64,000 nucleotides of DNA from JANELJ01 sp024511395 (GCA_963681975.1 OY820613.1:372001-436000), one strand, 5' to 3'. Positions 55,656 through 64,000 are shown, numbered from the stretch's first letter. Notes: a model not told the origin generated them from the sequence alone. Program-made: numbers and translations.

Positions 55656-57154
55656 GTTCAACCTGAATAATACCGTTTTAAGCCTGACATCAAGCCAGGT
55701 TTAAAGCAGCTGATTGCCCCGGTTTGATAAAAGACCCCATCAAACCGGAAATAATTTTGAGCCACAAAAGCCGGAGCTTATTGAGGATCTTTCTTAAGTT
55801 ATGACCAGCGGCTACCATAACCACATTAATGGCATCACCGACTGCACCTTTGAGGTAGCAGCGGTCTAAACGGCCATCATTTTTCATATGACCAATTTCA
55901 GGCTCAATCGCACTGCGCCGTTTTAATGCCTTTTTAATACTTCGGGTAACGCCTCGCTTCTGACCTGAGATAAAAACTTTAGTGTCTTTTACTTCATGTC
56001 CACGATAACCCCGGTCAACAAAGCAGTGTTCCGGCTGTACGGCTGTAAACTGTTTTATCTGTTCCAGTTGTGGCAGCAAGGTATGTCCATCATAAGGATT
56101 GCCCGAACAGCTTTGAGCACCAATAACAAAGCCTTCCTTGTTGGTTACCGCGATACTGGCTTTAACTCCAAATTCATAAGGCTTATGAGCTTTGCCTTTA
56201 CTGATACACTCGACTTCCGGTGCATGTAAACTGTAAAGCTTGTTTTTACTGTGCTGCTCCTGCTCAATCAGTTTCTGAGCCTGTTTTAGAGCTACTTCAA
56301 ACAGAGACTGAATATCAACAGAATAGTTGGGCAGTTGTCGTTCAATATCCCGTTTAACACGACCTAAACGGGATTTCAGTTTATTGTTCATTTTCTTCAT
56401 GCGTTTAAACTGTTTTGCATGTGCATAACGACTGGCCATTAGTACATATTGCGGCCCAACCCGATTATAGTTCTGACGCAGTTTAATACCGTGCTCTTTG
56501 GACAGTTTAACCAGGTTTTCTCTGGCTTTGTTCAGGAGCTTTGAATCGGTTGGAAAAGCGATGTTCTTTTCCTGTACGGTAGTATCTACCGTGACTTTCT
56601 TTAAACTGCCGGGCTTGATAGTTTTACTCTTTAGTCCGGCTTTAATGGTTTCAATCAGTAATTTTTCACTGCCTGACTTACCCGGCCGGTTACGCCATTT
56701 AGTCATGGCCGTAGGGTGTATGGGCATCTTATGCTGAAAGTATTCTTCACCACAGAAATACTGCCAGTACGGATTTTCTGTCCAGCCTTTTACTACCTGT
56801 TTATCTGATAAATCATGAAGGTGTTTCAGGTAATGCAATCCTGCAATCAATCGAGTGCGTATGGCAGGAGCACCTTTAGTGGATACAAACAGAGCATCCC
56901 ATTCTTTATCAGGACTTTCCCAGTCTATGTGTTTTGATAACTTAATCAACTCATGGTTTATGTCCAGCATGTTTTCAAGGCGCATCCTGAACAGGTCTTC
57001 CTGAGGTATTTTTGGCTGTTTCTTTGGCTTCATTTTGGTCTGGAAATTTGCAATGGTAATAAGGCTTATTTTACCAAAAACCTGCAAATTTAACACCCAT
57101 AATCCGCCAATATTTCCTTATAAATCAATGTGCTATGATTTATTCAGGTCGGAC
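55656..57154 (-). mobile_element. IS-A copy 8
   Basis: Flanked by TAATTA at 55650-55655 and 57155-57160. The transposase-proximal end is GTCCGACCTGAATAAATCAT. It inserted into the TAATTA that also flanks IS982 copy 2. Confidence 0.93.
55690..57033 (-). CDS. IS5-family transposase (IS-A copy 8)
   Basis: 447 residues from ATG 57033 (MKPKKQPKIPQ). A one-base insertion upstream (CAATGGTAATAAG) opens the frame to 57096, but the other copies support 57033. Private changes are KEWDALFVS, LSDKQVVKG and AQSCSGNPYDG. Catalytic residues are intact. Confidence 0.92.
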   Translation of the reverse strand: MKPKKQPKIPQEDLFRMRLENMLDINHELIKLSKHIDWESPDKEWDALFVSTKGAPAIRTRLIAGLHYLKHLHDLSDKQVVKGWTENPYWQYFCGEEYFQHKMPIHPTAMTKWRNRPGKSGSEKLLIETIKAGLKSKTIKPGSLKKVTVDTTVQEKNIAFPTDSKLLNKARENLVKLSKEHGIKLRQNYNRVGPQYVLMASRYAHAKQFKRMKKMNNKLKSRLGRVKRDIERQLPNYSVDIQSLFEVALKQAQKLIEQEQHSKNKLYSLHAPEVECISKGKAHKPYEFGVKASIAVTNKEGFVIGAQSCSGNPYDGHTLLPQLEQIKQFTAVQPEHCFVDRGYRGHEVKDTKVFISGQKRGVTRSIKKALKRRSAIEPEIGHMKNDGRLDRCYLKGAVGDAINVVMVAAGHNLRKILNKLRLLWLKIISGLMGSFIKPGQSAALNLA

Positions 57155-57333
57155 TAATTAAGTATCTGACGGATTCAGATTTCTTACAGGAGGCTCTTTA
57201 TGAGCTAAAGTCTTTTAACAGGCTGAAGGCTCTTTTAAGGAAGGCGTAAGATGGAACGATTAAGGAGACCAAGGTCAAGGGAGTGACCGCAAACAGTGTT
57301 TTAAATGGATTAAAACAGCTTGGTATGGAGGTA
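57155..57333 (+). other. Remnant coding-like sequence after the IS block
   Basis: Two short frames look protein-like: YLTDSDFLQEALYELKSFNR to 57250, and IKETKVKGVTANSVLNGLKQ with ending VKKAA near 57346. Neither has a start of its own, and no family was recognised. They may be the tail of a gene whose 5' part lay left of the insertions. Confidence 0.3.
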
Positions 57334-57370
57334 AAAAAGGCGGCATGAGGTTTATCCTCTGCCGCCTTTT
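57334..57370. terminator. Strong bidirectional rho-independent terminator
   Basis: AAAAGGCGGCATGAGG pairs with CCTCTGCCGCCTTTT around a TTTA-type loop, with a single bulged T, and T-rich tracts on both sides. It serves the aminotransferase gene coming from the right and whatever was transcribed from the left. Confidence 0.85.
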
Positions 57371-57406
57371 CCGTTTTTAAGCTAAACTATTTAAGCAGAA
57401 AATTAA

Positions 57407-58591
57407 TCAGGCAAACAGTTTTTCCAGCCGATCCAGAGCTTCCTGCAGGTTGTCCATGCTGGTGGCAAAGGAAATCCGCATATAACCTTCAGCACCAAAG
57501 GCTGAACCGGGCACCAAGGCCACTTCGGCCTGACTTAATATATAATCAGCCAGTTCCATATCATTGCTGACACCTTCAGTACGGTCAATCAGAGCCTGCA
57601 TATTAACAAAGGTATAAAATGCCCCCTGTGATGCCAGCGCCTGCATACCGTTAATATTATTAACCCGTTGTACCACATAATCATGGCGCTCCTTAAATGC
57701 GGCCAGCATGGTTTTAATACAGCTCTGATCGCCGTTTAAGGCCTCCAGTGTTGCCATCTGGGAAATAGAGCAGGGGTTAGACGTGCTCTGGGATTGAATC
57801 TTGGTCATAGCTGCAATCAGATCGGCCGGGCCTCCGGCATAGCCAATGCGCCAGCCGGTCATGGAATAAGCCTTACTGACACCGTTCATGGTGACGGTCT
57901 GTTGATACAGCTCAGGACAGACCTGGGCAATGGTGCAAAAAGGTTCTTCAGACCAGACAATATGCTCATACATATCATCACTGGCAATAATAATATCCGG
58001 ATGATCCTTTAGAACTTCTCCAATGGCCTTTAAATCAGCGCGAGTATAAGCCACTCCGGTTGGATTGGATGGGCTGTTAATAACGACCAGCCGGGTTTTA
58101 TCCATAATGGCTGCTTTTAACTGTGTGGCAGACATTTTAAAACCCTGTTCAATATCACTGCTGACTATCACCGGTTTGCCTTCCGCCAGGATCACCATAT
58201 CGGGATAGGAAACCCAGTATGGAGCTGGAATAATAACTTCGTCACCTTTATTGAGCAGCGCCTGACACAGGTTATAAAAACTCTGTTTGCCGCCGCTGGA
58301 TACCAGAATCTGTTCAGGCGTATAGTCAAGTTCATTATCCCGTTTAAACTTGTCGCAGATGGCATGTTTTAATTCTGGAGTACCGCCGACGGCCGTGTAC
58401 TTGGTAAAGCCGTTGTTAATGGCATCAATAGCTGTCTGCTTGATGTGTTCGGGGGTATCAAAATCCGGTTCACCGGCACCCAGTCCAATAATAGCTTTGC
58501 CTTCTGCTCGCAGTGCTTTTGCTTTGGCAGTAATAACCAGTGTGGCTGAAGGTTTAATGGATTGTACTCGATTGGATAACTGTATAGCCAA
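57407..58591 (-). CDS. Class I aminotransferase (aspartate/aromatic type)
   Basis: About 394 residues from TTG 58591 (MAIQLSNRVQSIKPSATLVI), which is preceded by GAGGTG; the longer frame to 58675 adds a non-conserved leader. It is a PLP enzyme with GLGAGEPDFDTPEHIK near residue 32, VVINSPSNPTGVAY near 165 and the PLP-lysine segment NGVSKAYSMTGWRIGY near 233. It is of the AspC type Ib that uses aspartate and 2-oxoglutarate; exact specificity is not certain. Confidence 0.88.
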   Translation of the reverse strand: MAIQLSNRVQSIKPSATLVITAKAKALRAEGKAIIGLGAGEPDFDTPEHIKQTAIDAINNGFTKYTAVGGTPELKHAICDKFKRDNELDYTPEQILVSSGGKQSFYNLCQALLNKGDEVIIPAPYWVSYPDMVILAEGKPVIVSSDIEQGFKMSATQLKAAIMDKTRLVVINSPSNPTGVAYTRADLKAIGEVLKDHPDIIIASDDMYEHIVWSEEPFCTIAQVCPELYQQTVTMNGVSKAYSMTGWRIGYAGGPADLIAAMTKIQSQSTSNPCSISQMATLEALNGDQSCIKTMLAAFKERHDYVVQRVNNINGMQALASQGAFYTFVNMQALIDRTEGVSNDMELADYILSQAEVALVPGSAFGAEGYMRISFATSMDNLQEALDRLEKLFA

Positions 58592-58683
58592 GGGAAGCAC
58601 CTCTAGCGTAAAATAAGCGGTTGAAATTATATAGAATCGTATAATAATTCTAGCATAACTATGCTGGAAGGGCATCAGCTAGA

Positions 58684-58795
58684 TAATCCTAAAAAAATCA
58701 GTTGAATCGTAGCGAGAATGATCAGAGTGCTGGAAAACCTTGTAGATTCAGTGCTATGGATATTCGCAGTAGGTTCAACTGATTTTTTAGGATTA
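58684..58795. repeat. MITE-like element with 22-bp inverted repeats
   Basis: A 112-bp sequence bounded by TAATCCTAAAAAAATCAGTT on the left and, inverted, TAATCCTAAAAAATCAGTTG on the right (one A shorter). It has no coding capacity and lies between the aminotransferase and uvrB promoters. Its left half recurs at 43155-43200. Confidence 0.75.
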
Positions 58796-58816
58796 TAAAA
58801 TTGGATACAAAAAAAC

Positions 58817-60823
58817 ATGTCAAAACCGTTTCAACTGGTTTCTTCTTTTAAGCCGGGAGGTGATCAGCCGCAGGCCATAAAAACTTTAAGTGAAGCCATG
58901 AAAAATGGTGAAGCAGCCATGACTCTGCTGGGGGTTACCGGTTCCGGTAAAACCTTTACCATGGCTAACGTCATACAGAATCTGCAACGGCCGATCTTGA
59001 TTCTGGCGCATAATAAAACCCTGGCAGCCCAGCTATACGGTGAGATGAAAGAGTTTTTCCCCTATAACTCAGTGGAATATTTTGTCTCCTATTATGATTA
59101 TTATCAGCCGGAAGCCTATGTCCCTGCATCAGATACCTTTATTGAAAAAGATGCTTCGATTAACGAACACATTGAGCAGATGCGGCTGTCAGCGACCAAG
59201 GCGTTGCTGGAAAGAAGGGATACTATAATTGTCGCTTCGGTATCCTGTATCTATGGTCTGGGTGATCCCAAATCTTATATGAAAATGCTGTTGCATGTGG
59301 TTAAGGGTGACCTGGTGGATCAGAGAACTATTCTGCGCCGTCTGGCGGAACTGCAGTATAAACGTAATGATGTTGAACTGCACCGTGCTACTTACCGGGT
59401 AAGAGGTGATGTGATTGATATTTACCCGGCGGATTCAGACAGTGAGGCAATACGCATTGAATTATTTGATGAGGAAGTGGAATCACTCAGCTATTTTGAT
59501 CCTTTGACAGGAGAAGTATTACGGCGGGTGCCGAGAATTACTATCTACCCCAAAACCCACTATGTGACCCCCAGGGAAACTCTGCTCAATGCCGTAGAAA
59601 AAATTAAGGCTGAACTGAAGGAGCGACTGGAACAGCTTTATTCCATGAATAAACTGGTGGAAGCCCAGCGTCTGGAACAGCGTACCCAGCTGGATCTGGA
59701 AATGATCATGGAACTGGGCTACTGCTCTGGCATTGAAAACTACTCCCGCTACCTGTCCGGTCGTGAATCCGGTCAGCCGCCGCCGACCTTTCTGGATTAT
59801 CTGCCGGATGATGCCATGATCTTTATTGATGAAAGCCATGTTACCATCCCGCAGATCGGTGCCATGTATAAAGGTGACCGCTCCCGTAAGGAAAACCTGG
59901 TGGAGTATGGTTTCCGTCTGCCTTCTGCTCTGGATAACCGGCCGCTCAAATTTGAAGAATATGAACGCCTGGCTCCGCAAAGTATTTTTATCTCTGCTAC
60001 ACCGGCTAAATACGAAGAGGAAAAATCGTCTGTTATTGCCGAACAGGTGGTCAGACCCACCGGCCTGCTTGATCCGGTGGTTGAAATACGTACAGCAACT
60101 ACTCAGGTCGATGATTTACTGTCTGAAATCCGTAAACGGGTGGAACGCAAGGAACGGGTACTGGTCACCACGCTGACCAAACGTATGGCTGAGGATTTAA
60201 CCGATTATTATCTTGAGCACGGCGTTCAGGTGCGTTATCTGCATTCGGATATTGATACTGTTGAACGGGTAGAAATTATTCGTGATCTGCGCCTGGGTGA
60301 GTTTGATGTTCTGGTGGGCATTAACCTGCTTCGGGAAGGGCTGGATATTCCGGAAGTGTCACTGGTGGCTATCCTGGATGCGGATAAAGAGGGATTTTTA
60401 CGTTCTGAACGTTCTTTAATACAGACCATGGGACGGGCGGCACGTAATGTTAATGGTGAAGTTATTTTTTATGCGGATCGGCTCACCGGCTCCATGCAGC
60501 GGGCCATGGATGAAACCCGGCGCCGGCGGGAAAAACAGATAGCTTATAATAAGGCCCATAATATTACCCCCATAGGAATTAAAAAATCCGTTAAGGATAT
60601 CCTGGAAGCCACAATTCCCGGCGCCGGTCTGGCGGTAGCCAAAAACCGTAAGGTGGCTGAAGAAGTCGGCCGCTATGAGGTCATGACCCGCAAGGAACTG
60701 GAACAGAAAATTAAAACTCTGGAAGAACAGATGTACAGCCACGCCCAGAATATGGAATTTGAAGAAGCCGCCCGTTTGCGGGATGAAATCAAAGTCCTGC
60801 AGGAGAAGTTTATCGCCCTTTAG
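58817..60823 (+). CDS. uvrB: Excinuclease ABC subunit B
   Basis: 668 residues, the DNA damage-verifying helicase-like subunit of nucleotide excision repair. Walker A LGVTGSGKTFTMANV near residue 38, the beta-hairpin region YYDYYQPEAYVPASDTFIEK near 93, IDESHVTIPQ near 336, the helicase motif QTMGRAARN near 534 and the C-terminal UVR motif (AHAQNMEFEEAARLRDEIK-type, about 627-660) are present. Confidence 0.98.
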   Translation: MSKPFQLVSSFKPGGDQPQAIKTLSEAMKNGEAAMTLLGVTGSGKTFTMANVIQNLQRPILILAHNKTLAAQLYGEMKEFFPYNSVEYFVSYYDYYQPEAYVPASDTFIEKDASINEHIEQMRLSATKALLERRDTIIVASVSCIYGLGDPKSYMKMLLHVVKGDLVDQRTILRRLAELQYKRNDVELHRATYRVRGDVIDIYPADSDSEAIRIELFDEEVESLSYFDPLTGEVLRRVPRITIYPKTHYVTPRETLLNAVEKIKAELKERLEQLYSMNKLVEAQRLEQRTQLDLEMIMELGYCSGIENYSRYLSGRESGQPPPTFLDYLPDDAMIFIDESHVTIPQIGAMYKGDRSRKENLVEYGFRLPSALDNRPLKFEEYERLAPQSIFISATPAKYEEEKSSVIAEQVVRPTGLLDPVVEIRTATTQVDDLLSEIRKRVERKERVLVTTLTKRMAEDLTDYYLEHGVQVRYLHSDIDTVERVEIIRDLRLGEFDVLVGINLLREGLDIPEVSLVAILDADKEGFLRSERSLIQTMGRAARNVNGEVIFYADRLTGSMQRAMDETRRRREKQIAYNKAHNITPIGIKKSVKDILEATIPGAGLAVAKNRKVAEEVGRYEVMTRKELEQKIKTLEEQMYSHAQNMEFEEAARLRDEIKVLQEKFIAL

Positions 60824-61027
60824 AGTAAGTCGTTATGTGTTCAATTAGTTGTAGTAGTTGTGGATTATTTGAGGGTGTAAAAATAACTGTGTAAACGCTC
60901 ATTGCGGTGGTTTAAGTCAGCAGAGGTTAAATGAACAAACCTGAAATACCACCTCCATAGTGTTCTGGTCTAATGGAACCGGACACTTTAATAAGAGATA
61001 ATAACAATCAATTATTGGGGTGTCATA

Positions 61028-61318
61028 ATGGGACAGAAACGAACATACAAACAATATTCTAAAGAATATAAAGAAGAAGCGGTAGCACTGGTTCTCGAAC
61101 AAGGTTATTCAGTGCCAGAGGCGGCTAAATCACTGGGTATAGCCAGCAATATACTGTATCGCTGGAAGAGTAAAATAGAATCTCAACCTGAAGGCAAGTC
61201 ATTGTCAGTTGATGAACGTGAAGAGCTGAAGCGCTTACGTAAAGAAGTTAAAAATTTACGTATGGAGAAAGAGATTTTAAAAAAGGCCAGAGCCTTCTTC
61301 GCGAAAGAAATGAAGTAA
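61028..61318 (+). CDS. IS3-family OrfA
   Basis: 96 residues: an HTH domain (YSKEYKEEAVALVLEQGYSV, SLGIASNILYRWKSK) and a leucine-zipper-like coiled coil (LKRLRKEVKNLRMEKEILKK). The heptamer A-AAA-AAG at 61279-61285 in the orfA frame allows a -1 shift. Reading then continues GQSLLRERNEVKFDFIRDES into the orfB frame. Confidence 0.9.
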   Translation: MGQKRTYKQYSKEYKEEAVALVLEQGYSVPEAAKSLGIASNILYRWKSKIESQPEGKSLSVDEREELKRLRKEVKNLRMEKEILKKARAFFAKEMK

Positions 61319-61356
61319 AATTTGATTTCATAAGAGATGAATCGTCACACCACCCG

Positions 61357-62184
61357 GTGACTTTATGCCGGGTAATGCGGGTCAGTACATCAGCTTACTA
61401 TGCCTGGAAGAAACGACCAGGTCAGTTGATTACAGCAGAAACACTGCACCTGCATCGTCGTATGAAAGCGCTCTTTAAGCAAAGCCGTAATAGCTTAGGC
61501 AGCCGTGAAATGATGAAGAAATTACGTGAAGAAGGCATTAAAATTGGTTGTTATAAAGTACGTAATCTGATGAAAACATTGAATTTAAAAGTTACTCAAG
61601 GCATTGCATACAAAGTAACCACTAAAAGAAACCATAATGATAATGTAGCGGAGAATTTACTCAATCAGAATTTTAATCCTGTTGCTCCTAATCAGGTTTG
61701 GGCCGGAGACATTACGTATTTAAAAACCGGTGAAGGTTGGATGTATTTAGCTATTGTAATGGACTTATACTCACGTCGTATTGCTGGCTGGTCTATCAGT
61801 AAACGCATGACGACAGACTTGATATGCAAAGCAATGGTAATGGCCTATAACATAAGACAGCCGCCTTTTGGGCTTGTTTTTCATAGTGATCGAGGTTCAC
61901 AGTACACCAGTAAGCGATATAGAAAGTTACTGAGTCATTATGGAATACGGGCCAGCATGGGGGATGTAGGCGCTTGTTGGGATAATGCTGTGGTTGAACG
62001 TTTTTTTGGTAGTCTTAAGCATGATTGGATATTCAAAATTGCTCAGCCAACTCGTGAGCATATGAAGAAAGGTGTTGCAGCTTACATGAGGTATTACAAC
62101 CTGGAAAGACTGCATTCAGCAAATGGTGATCAGTCACCAATTAACTATGAAAATTCTCTAAAAAAAGTATCCGGTTGGACTTGA
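61357..62184 (+). CDS. IS3-family OrfB integrase
   Basis: 275 residues as an isolated frame, though the protein is probably made as an OrfAB fusion by -1 frameshifting (orfB frame is open from 61286). HTH_21-like region (RSRNSLGSREMMKKLREEGI-type, about 43-62), then the rve core with D in VWAGDITYLKTGEGW, D in FHSDRGSQYTS and E in NAVVERFFGSLKHDW. All DDE residues are present. Confidence 0.92.
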   Translation: MTLCRVMRVSTSAYYAWKKRPGQLITAETLHLHRRMKALFKQSRNSLGSREMMKKLREEGIKIGCYKVRNLMKTLNLKVTQGIAYKVTTKRNHNDNVAENLLNQNFNPVAPNQVWAGDITYLKTGEGWMYLAIVMDLYSRRIAGWSISKRMTTDLICKAMVMAYNIRQPPFGLVFHSDRGSQYTSKRYRKLLSHYGIRASMGDVGACWDNAVVERFFGSLKHDWIFKIAQPTREHMKKGVAAYMRYYNLERLHSANGDQSPINYENSLKKVSGWT

Positions 62185-62264
62185 CCAGTACAAAATGTGT
62201 GCCATAATTAAATGAAAACTACTTAGTCACTTGTTAGCTTCAATAACGAAAACTGGAATAATTT

Positions 62265-62729
62265 ATGAAAACACGTGTTATTTTAATCGCAATATTTTTT
62301 TCAATATTGTCATTTTCATGTTATGCACAATCTGATAACGGGATGCCTCATAATAAAAAACAGATGATGATGCATTCTAATGGAGATTCACGTATATCTC
62401 TTGGACTATCAGAACGAATGAAAGTGCACCAATTACAGAATATGGGGTCTCATGTTGAGGCAGTTCAGATGATTATAGGGCTACTTAGTAAAGAGAGCTT
62501 CGATAAGGCAGCTGAAATAGCCCATACAAAACTTGGGCTAACTGACGACATGAAAAGAATGTGCAATATGTTTAAAAACGAAGGATTCAGAACCCTTGGG
62601 CTGGAATTCCACAAAAGTGCAGATAATTTGGCCAAGGTAATAAAGACAAGAGATCTAAGCAAGTCGCTTAATGCGTTGCATAAAACGATGAGTTATTGCG
62701 TTCAGTGTCACGCCACTTACAGACAGTAA
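62265..62729 (+). CDS. Cytochrome c'-like protein 1
   Basis: 154 residues with a signal peptide (FSILSFSCYAQS). A helical body ends with the haem-attachment motif CVQCHATYRQ (C145, C148, H149) close to the C-terminus, the position typical of cytochrome c' and related four-helix haem proteins. It is likely periplasmic. The second c'-like gene follows after 12 bp. Its role (NO binding, sulfur redox or other) is not shown. Confidence 0.8.
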   Translation: MKTRVILIAIFFSILSFSCYAQSDNGMPHNKKQMMMHSNGDSRISLGLSERMKVHQLQNMGSHVEAVQMIIGLLSKESFDKAAEIAHTKLGLTDDMKRMCNMFKNEGFRTLGLEFHKSADNLAKVIKTRDLSKSLNALHKTMSYCVQCHATYRQ

Positions 62730-62741
62730 ACTGTAGATTCT

Positions 62742-63254
62742 ATGAGACTAACTTATGTATTTTTTCTGATATTGCTAATCTTGTGCTTTCCAACTTACGC
62801 ACAAAATCACGAATCAGAGGATACGGCAAACAATCGGGTTCTTTTAAAAATACCCTACGAGGATAGAGACGATTTACTCCATGTTATGCGCAACAACCTT
62901 AACAATTTGGGTAAAATGATTGAGGCAATGGCAAATAATGATTATGCCTCAGTTCAGGAAATAGCAGAAAAAATGAGTTTCAATAAAAAGAAAGGTAAAG
63001 GGTTGGCGCATAGGGGAAACAAGGCTTTTACAGCCATGGGGCTACAATTTCATGCTGTTGATACAATAGCAGTAATGAAAGCAGCACAAAAGAAAAATAG
63101 TAAGACTACATTACAGTCAATGGCAAAAATGGTTAATACCTGTGTAGCATGTCATTCAACATTCAGGGTTACCGAATGGCCAGCTGATAAAGCATATAAT
63201 CGTCCGAAGCCAACCAAGCTGGTTTTGCCCAAGGGCTACAAGATTACACACTGA
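62742..63254 (+). CDS. Cytochrome c'-like protein 2
   Basis: 170 residues with signal peptide (LLILCFPTYAQ). CVACHSTFR (C134, C137, H138) is followed by a 32-residue basic tail (NRPKPTKLVLPKGYKITH) absent from gene 1. The helical body is related to the first protein in layout (a MGLQFHAVD stretch versus LGLEFHKSAD), suggesting tandem duplication with divergence. Confidence 0.8.
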   Translation: MRLTYVFFLILLILCFPTYAQNHESEDTANNRVLLKIPYEDRDDLLHVMRNNLNNLGKMIEAMANNDYASVQEIAEKMSFNKKKGKGLAHRGNKAFTAMGLQFHAVDTIAVMKAAQKKNSKTTLQSMAKMVNTCVACHSTFRVTEWPADKAYNRPKPTKLVLPKGYKITH

Positions 63255-63284
63255 TGTGATGTTAGAATTAAAGCTAACACATCA
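63252..63284 (+). terminator. Probable terminator after the cytochrome genes
   Basis: TGATGTGATGTTAG and CTAACACATCA form a bulged stem overlapping the stop codon, followed by AAAGCTTTTC. The T-tract is short. Confidence 0.4.
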
Positions 63285-63416
63285 AAGCTTTTCGTTCACC
63301 AGACGCAGTCGATAACTTTAGTGGCTCAGATGACATTTGAAAACACTTCTCTTTTAACTATTCAGCAATGAGATAAAAAGACAGTGTAAATTAAACTGTG
63401 TATCCGCTCTTATTTA

Positions 63417-64000
63417 GTTCAACCTGAATAATACCGTTTTAAGCCTGACATCAAGCCAGGTTTAAAGCGGCTGATTGTTCTGGTTTGATAAAATATCCCA
63501 TCAAACCGGAAATAATTTTGAGCCACAAAAGCCGGAGCTTATTGAGGAGCTTTCTTAAGTTATGTCCAGCGGCTACCATAACCACATTAATGGCATCACC
63601 GACTGCACCTTTGAGGTAGCAGCGGTCTAAACGGCCATCATTTTTCATATGACCGATTTCAGGCTCAATCGCACTGCGCCGTTTTAATGCCTTTTTAATA
63701 CTTCGGGTAACGCCTCGCTTCTGACCTGAGATAAAAACTTTAGTGTCTTTTACTTCATGTCCACGATAACCCCGGTCAACAAAGCAGTGTTCCGGTTGTA
63801 CGGCTGTAAACTGTTTTATTTGTTCCAGTTGTGGCAGTAGAGTATGTCCATCATAAGGATTGCCCGGACAACTTTGAGCACCAATAACAAAGCCTTCCTT
63901 GTTAGTTACCGCGATACTGGTTTTAACTCCAAATTCATAAGGCTTATGAGCTTTGCCTTTACTGATACACTCGACTTCAGGAGCATGTAAACTGTAAAGC
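63417..64000 (-). mobile_element. IS-A copy 9, cut by the window edge
   Basis: The right-end sequence of IS-A starts at 63417 after TATTTA (63411-63416) and runs off the window. Confidence 0.92.
63451..64000 (-). CDS. IS5-family transposase (IS-A copy 9), partial
   Basis: The C-terminal 183 residues or so of the transposase, with AIEPEIGHMKNDGRLDRCYL and a LLNKLRLLW variant, ending YFIKPEQSAALNLA. The frame stays open to the window edge. Confidence 0.88.
   Translation of the reverse strand, partial: LYSLHAPEVECISKGKAHKPYEFGVKTSIAVTNKEGFVIGAQSCPGNPYDGHTLLPQLEQIKQFTAVQPEHCFVDRGYRGHEVKDTKVFISGQKRGVTRSIKKALKRRSAIEPEIGHMKNDGRLDRCYLKGAVGDAINVVMVAAGHNLRKLLNKLRLLWLKIISGLMGYFIKPEQSAALNLA

Larger units (their letters stand above)
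60961..62192 (+). mobile_element. IS3-family element, apparently complete
   Basis: Imperfect inverted repeats of about 35 bp: left TGTTCTGGTCTAATGGAACC (60961), right inverted TGTACTGGTCAAGTCCAACC (ending 62192), both continuing into CGGA-ACTTT. orfA and orfB are in different frames, as usual. No target duplication is visible (TAG left, AAA right). A solo right end is at 43132-43151. Confidence 0.85.

Noticed and set aside
60955..62200. Target duplication of the complete IS3 element
   Set aside because: The flanking trinucleotides differ (TAG and AAA), so none is claimed.
1..64000. tRNA or rRNA genes
   Set aside because: No cloverleaf-like or rRNA sequence was recognised by eye; a tRNAscan or Rfam run would settle this.

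Overview
The window reads as chromosome of a sulfur-oxidising gammaproteobacterium of moderately low GC. Housekeeping genes stand in orders familiar from that class: corB/ypjD beside ffh, rpsP-rimM-trmD-rplS, dnaB next to alr, and a xerD neighbourhood. The sulfur lifestyle rests mainly on SoxB, a Tat-exported thiosulfohydrolase, with a divergently encoded TtrSR-type two-component system beside it. A rhodanese-domain membrane protein and two small cytochrome c'-like proteins fit the same picture. ubiE followed directly by a menE-like gene suggests both ubiquinone and menaquinone are made. The species cannot be named from the sequence alone.

Layout. 1-9754: a TatD/YjjV hydrolase, an exported protein, a PilZ protein, pncC, recA, soxB on the minus strand, then ttrS-ttrR. 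9763-15773: a Russian-doll island of insertion sequences in which an IS4-family element (10-bp target duplication) contains an IS3 element that contains an IS110 element that contains an IS5-family element; a second IS5-family copy sits in the IS4 tail. 15784-18261: ubiE-menE. 18330-23395: a decayed two-gene sensory locus (ABC-type substrate-binding protein plus a membrane GGDEF-EAL protein) broken by deletions, stops, a plant-telomere-type (TAAACCC)n array and an IS insertion. 23399-27869: more mobile-element debris (IS5 family, IS66, IS4 tail, IS982). 27909-43117: a small unknown protein, DUF4395-rhodanese, dnaB with two inteins, IS630 and IS5-family insertions, alr, pepN, a frameshifted alkaline phosphatase, an SCP2-like protein and radA. 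43239-52951: corB, ypjD, ffh, the ribosomal operon, ogt, xerD, yajQ, dsbC and cnoX. 53002-57154: three more insertions. 57407-60823: an aminotransferase and uvrB. 60961 to the end: an IS3 element, two cytochrome c'-like genes and the start of another IS5-family copy.

The dominant feature is one IS5-family element, called IS-A here: eight copies, seven complete and one running off the right edge, plus an 84-bp remnant. All seven complete copies make a 6-bp target duplication close to TANNTA. Together with several pseudogenes this indicates a genome undergoing IS expansion and gene decay, as in a recently host-restricted or low-population-size lineage. The most unusual items are the double-intein DnaB, the telomere-like repeat inside a PAS-coding region, the nested IS island, and the pairing of soxB with a TtrSR-like sensor system.
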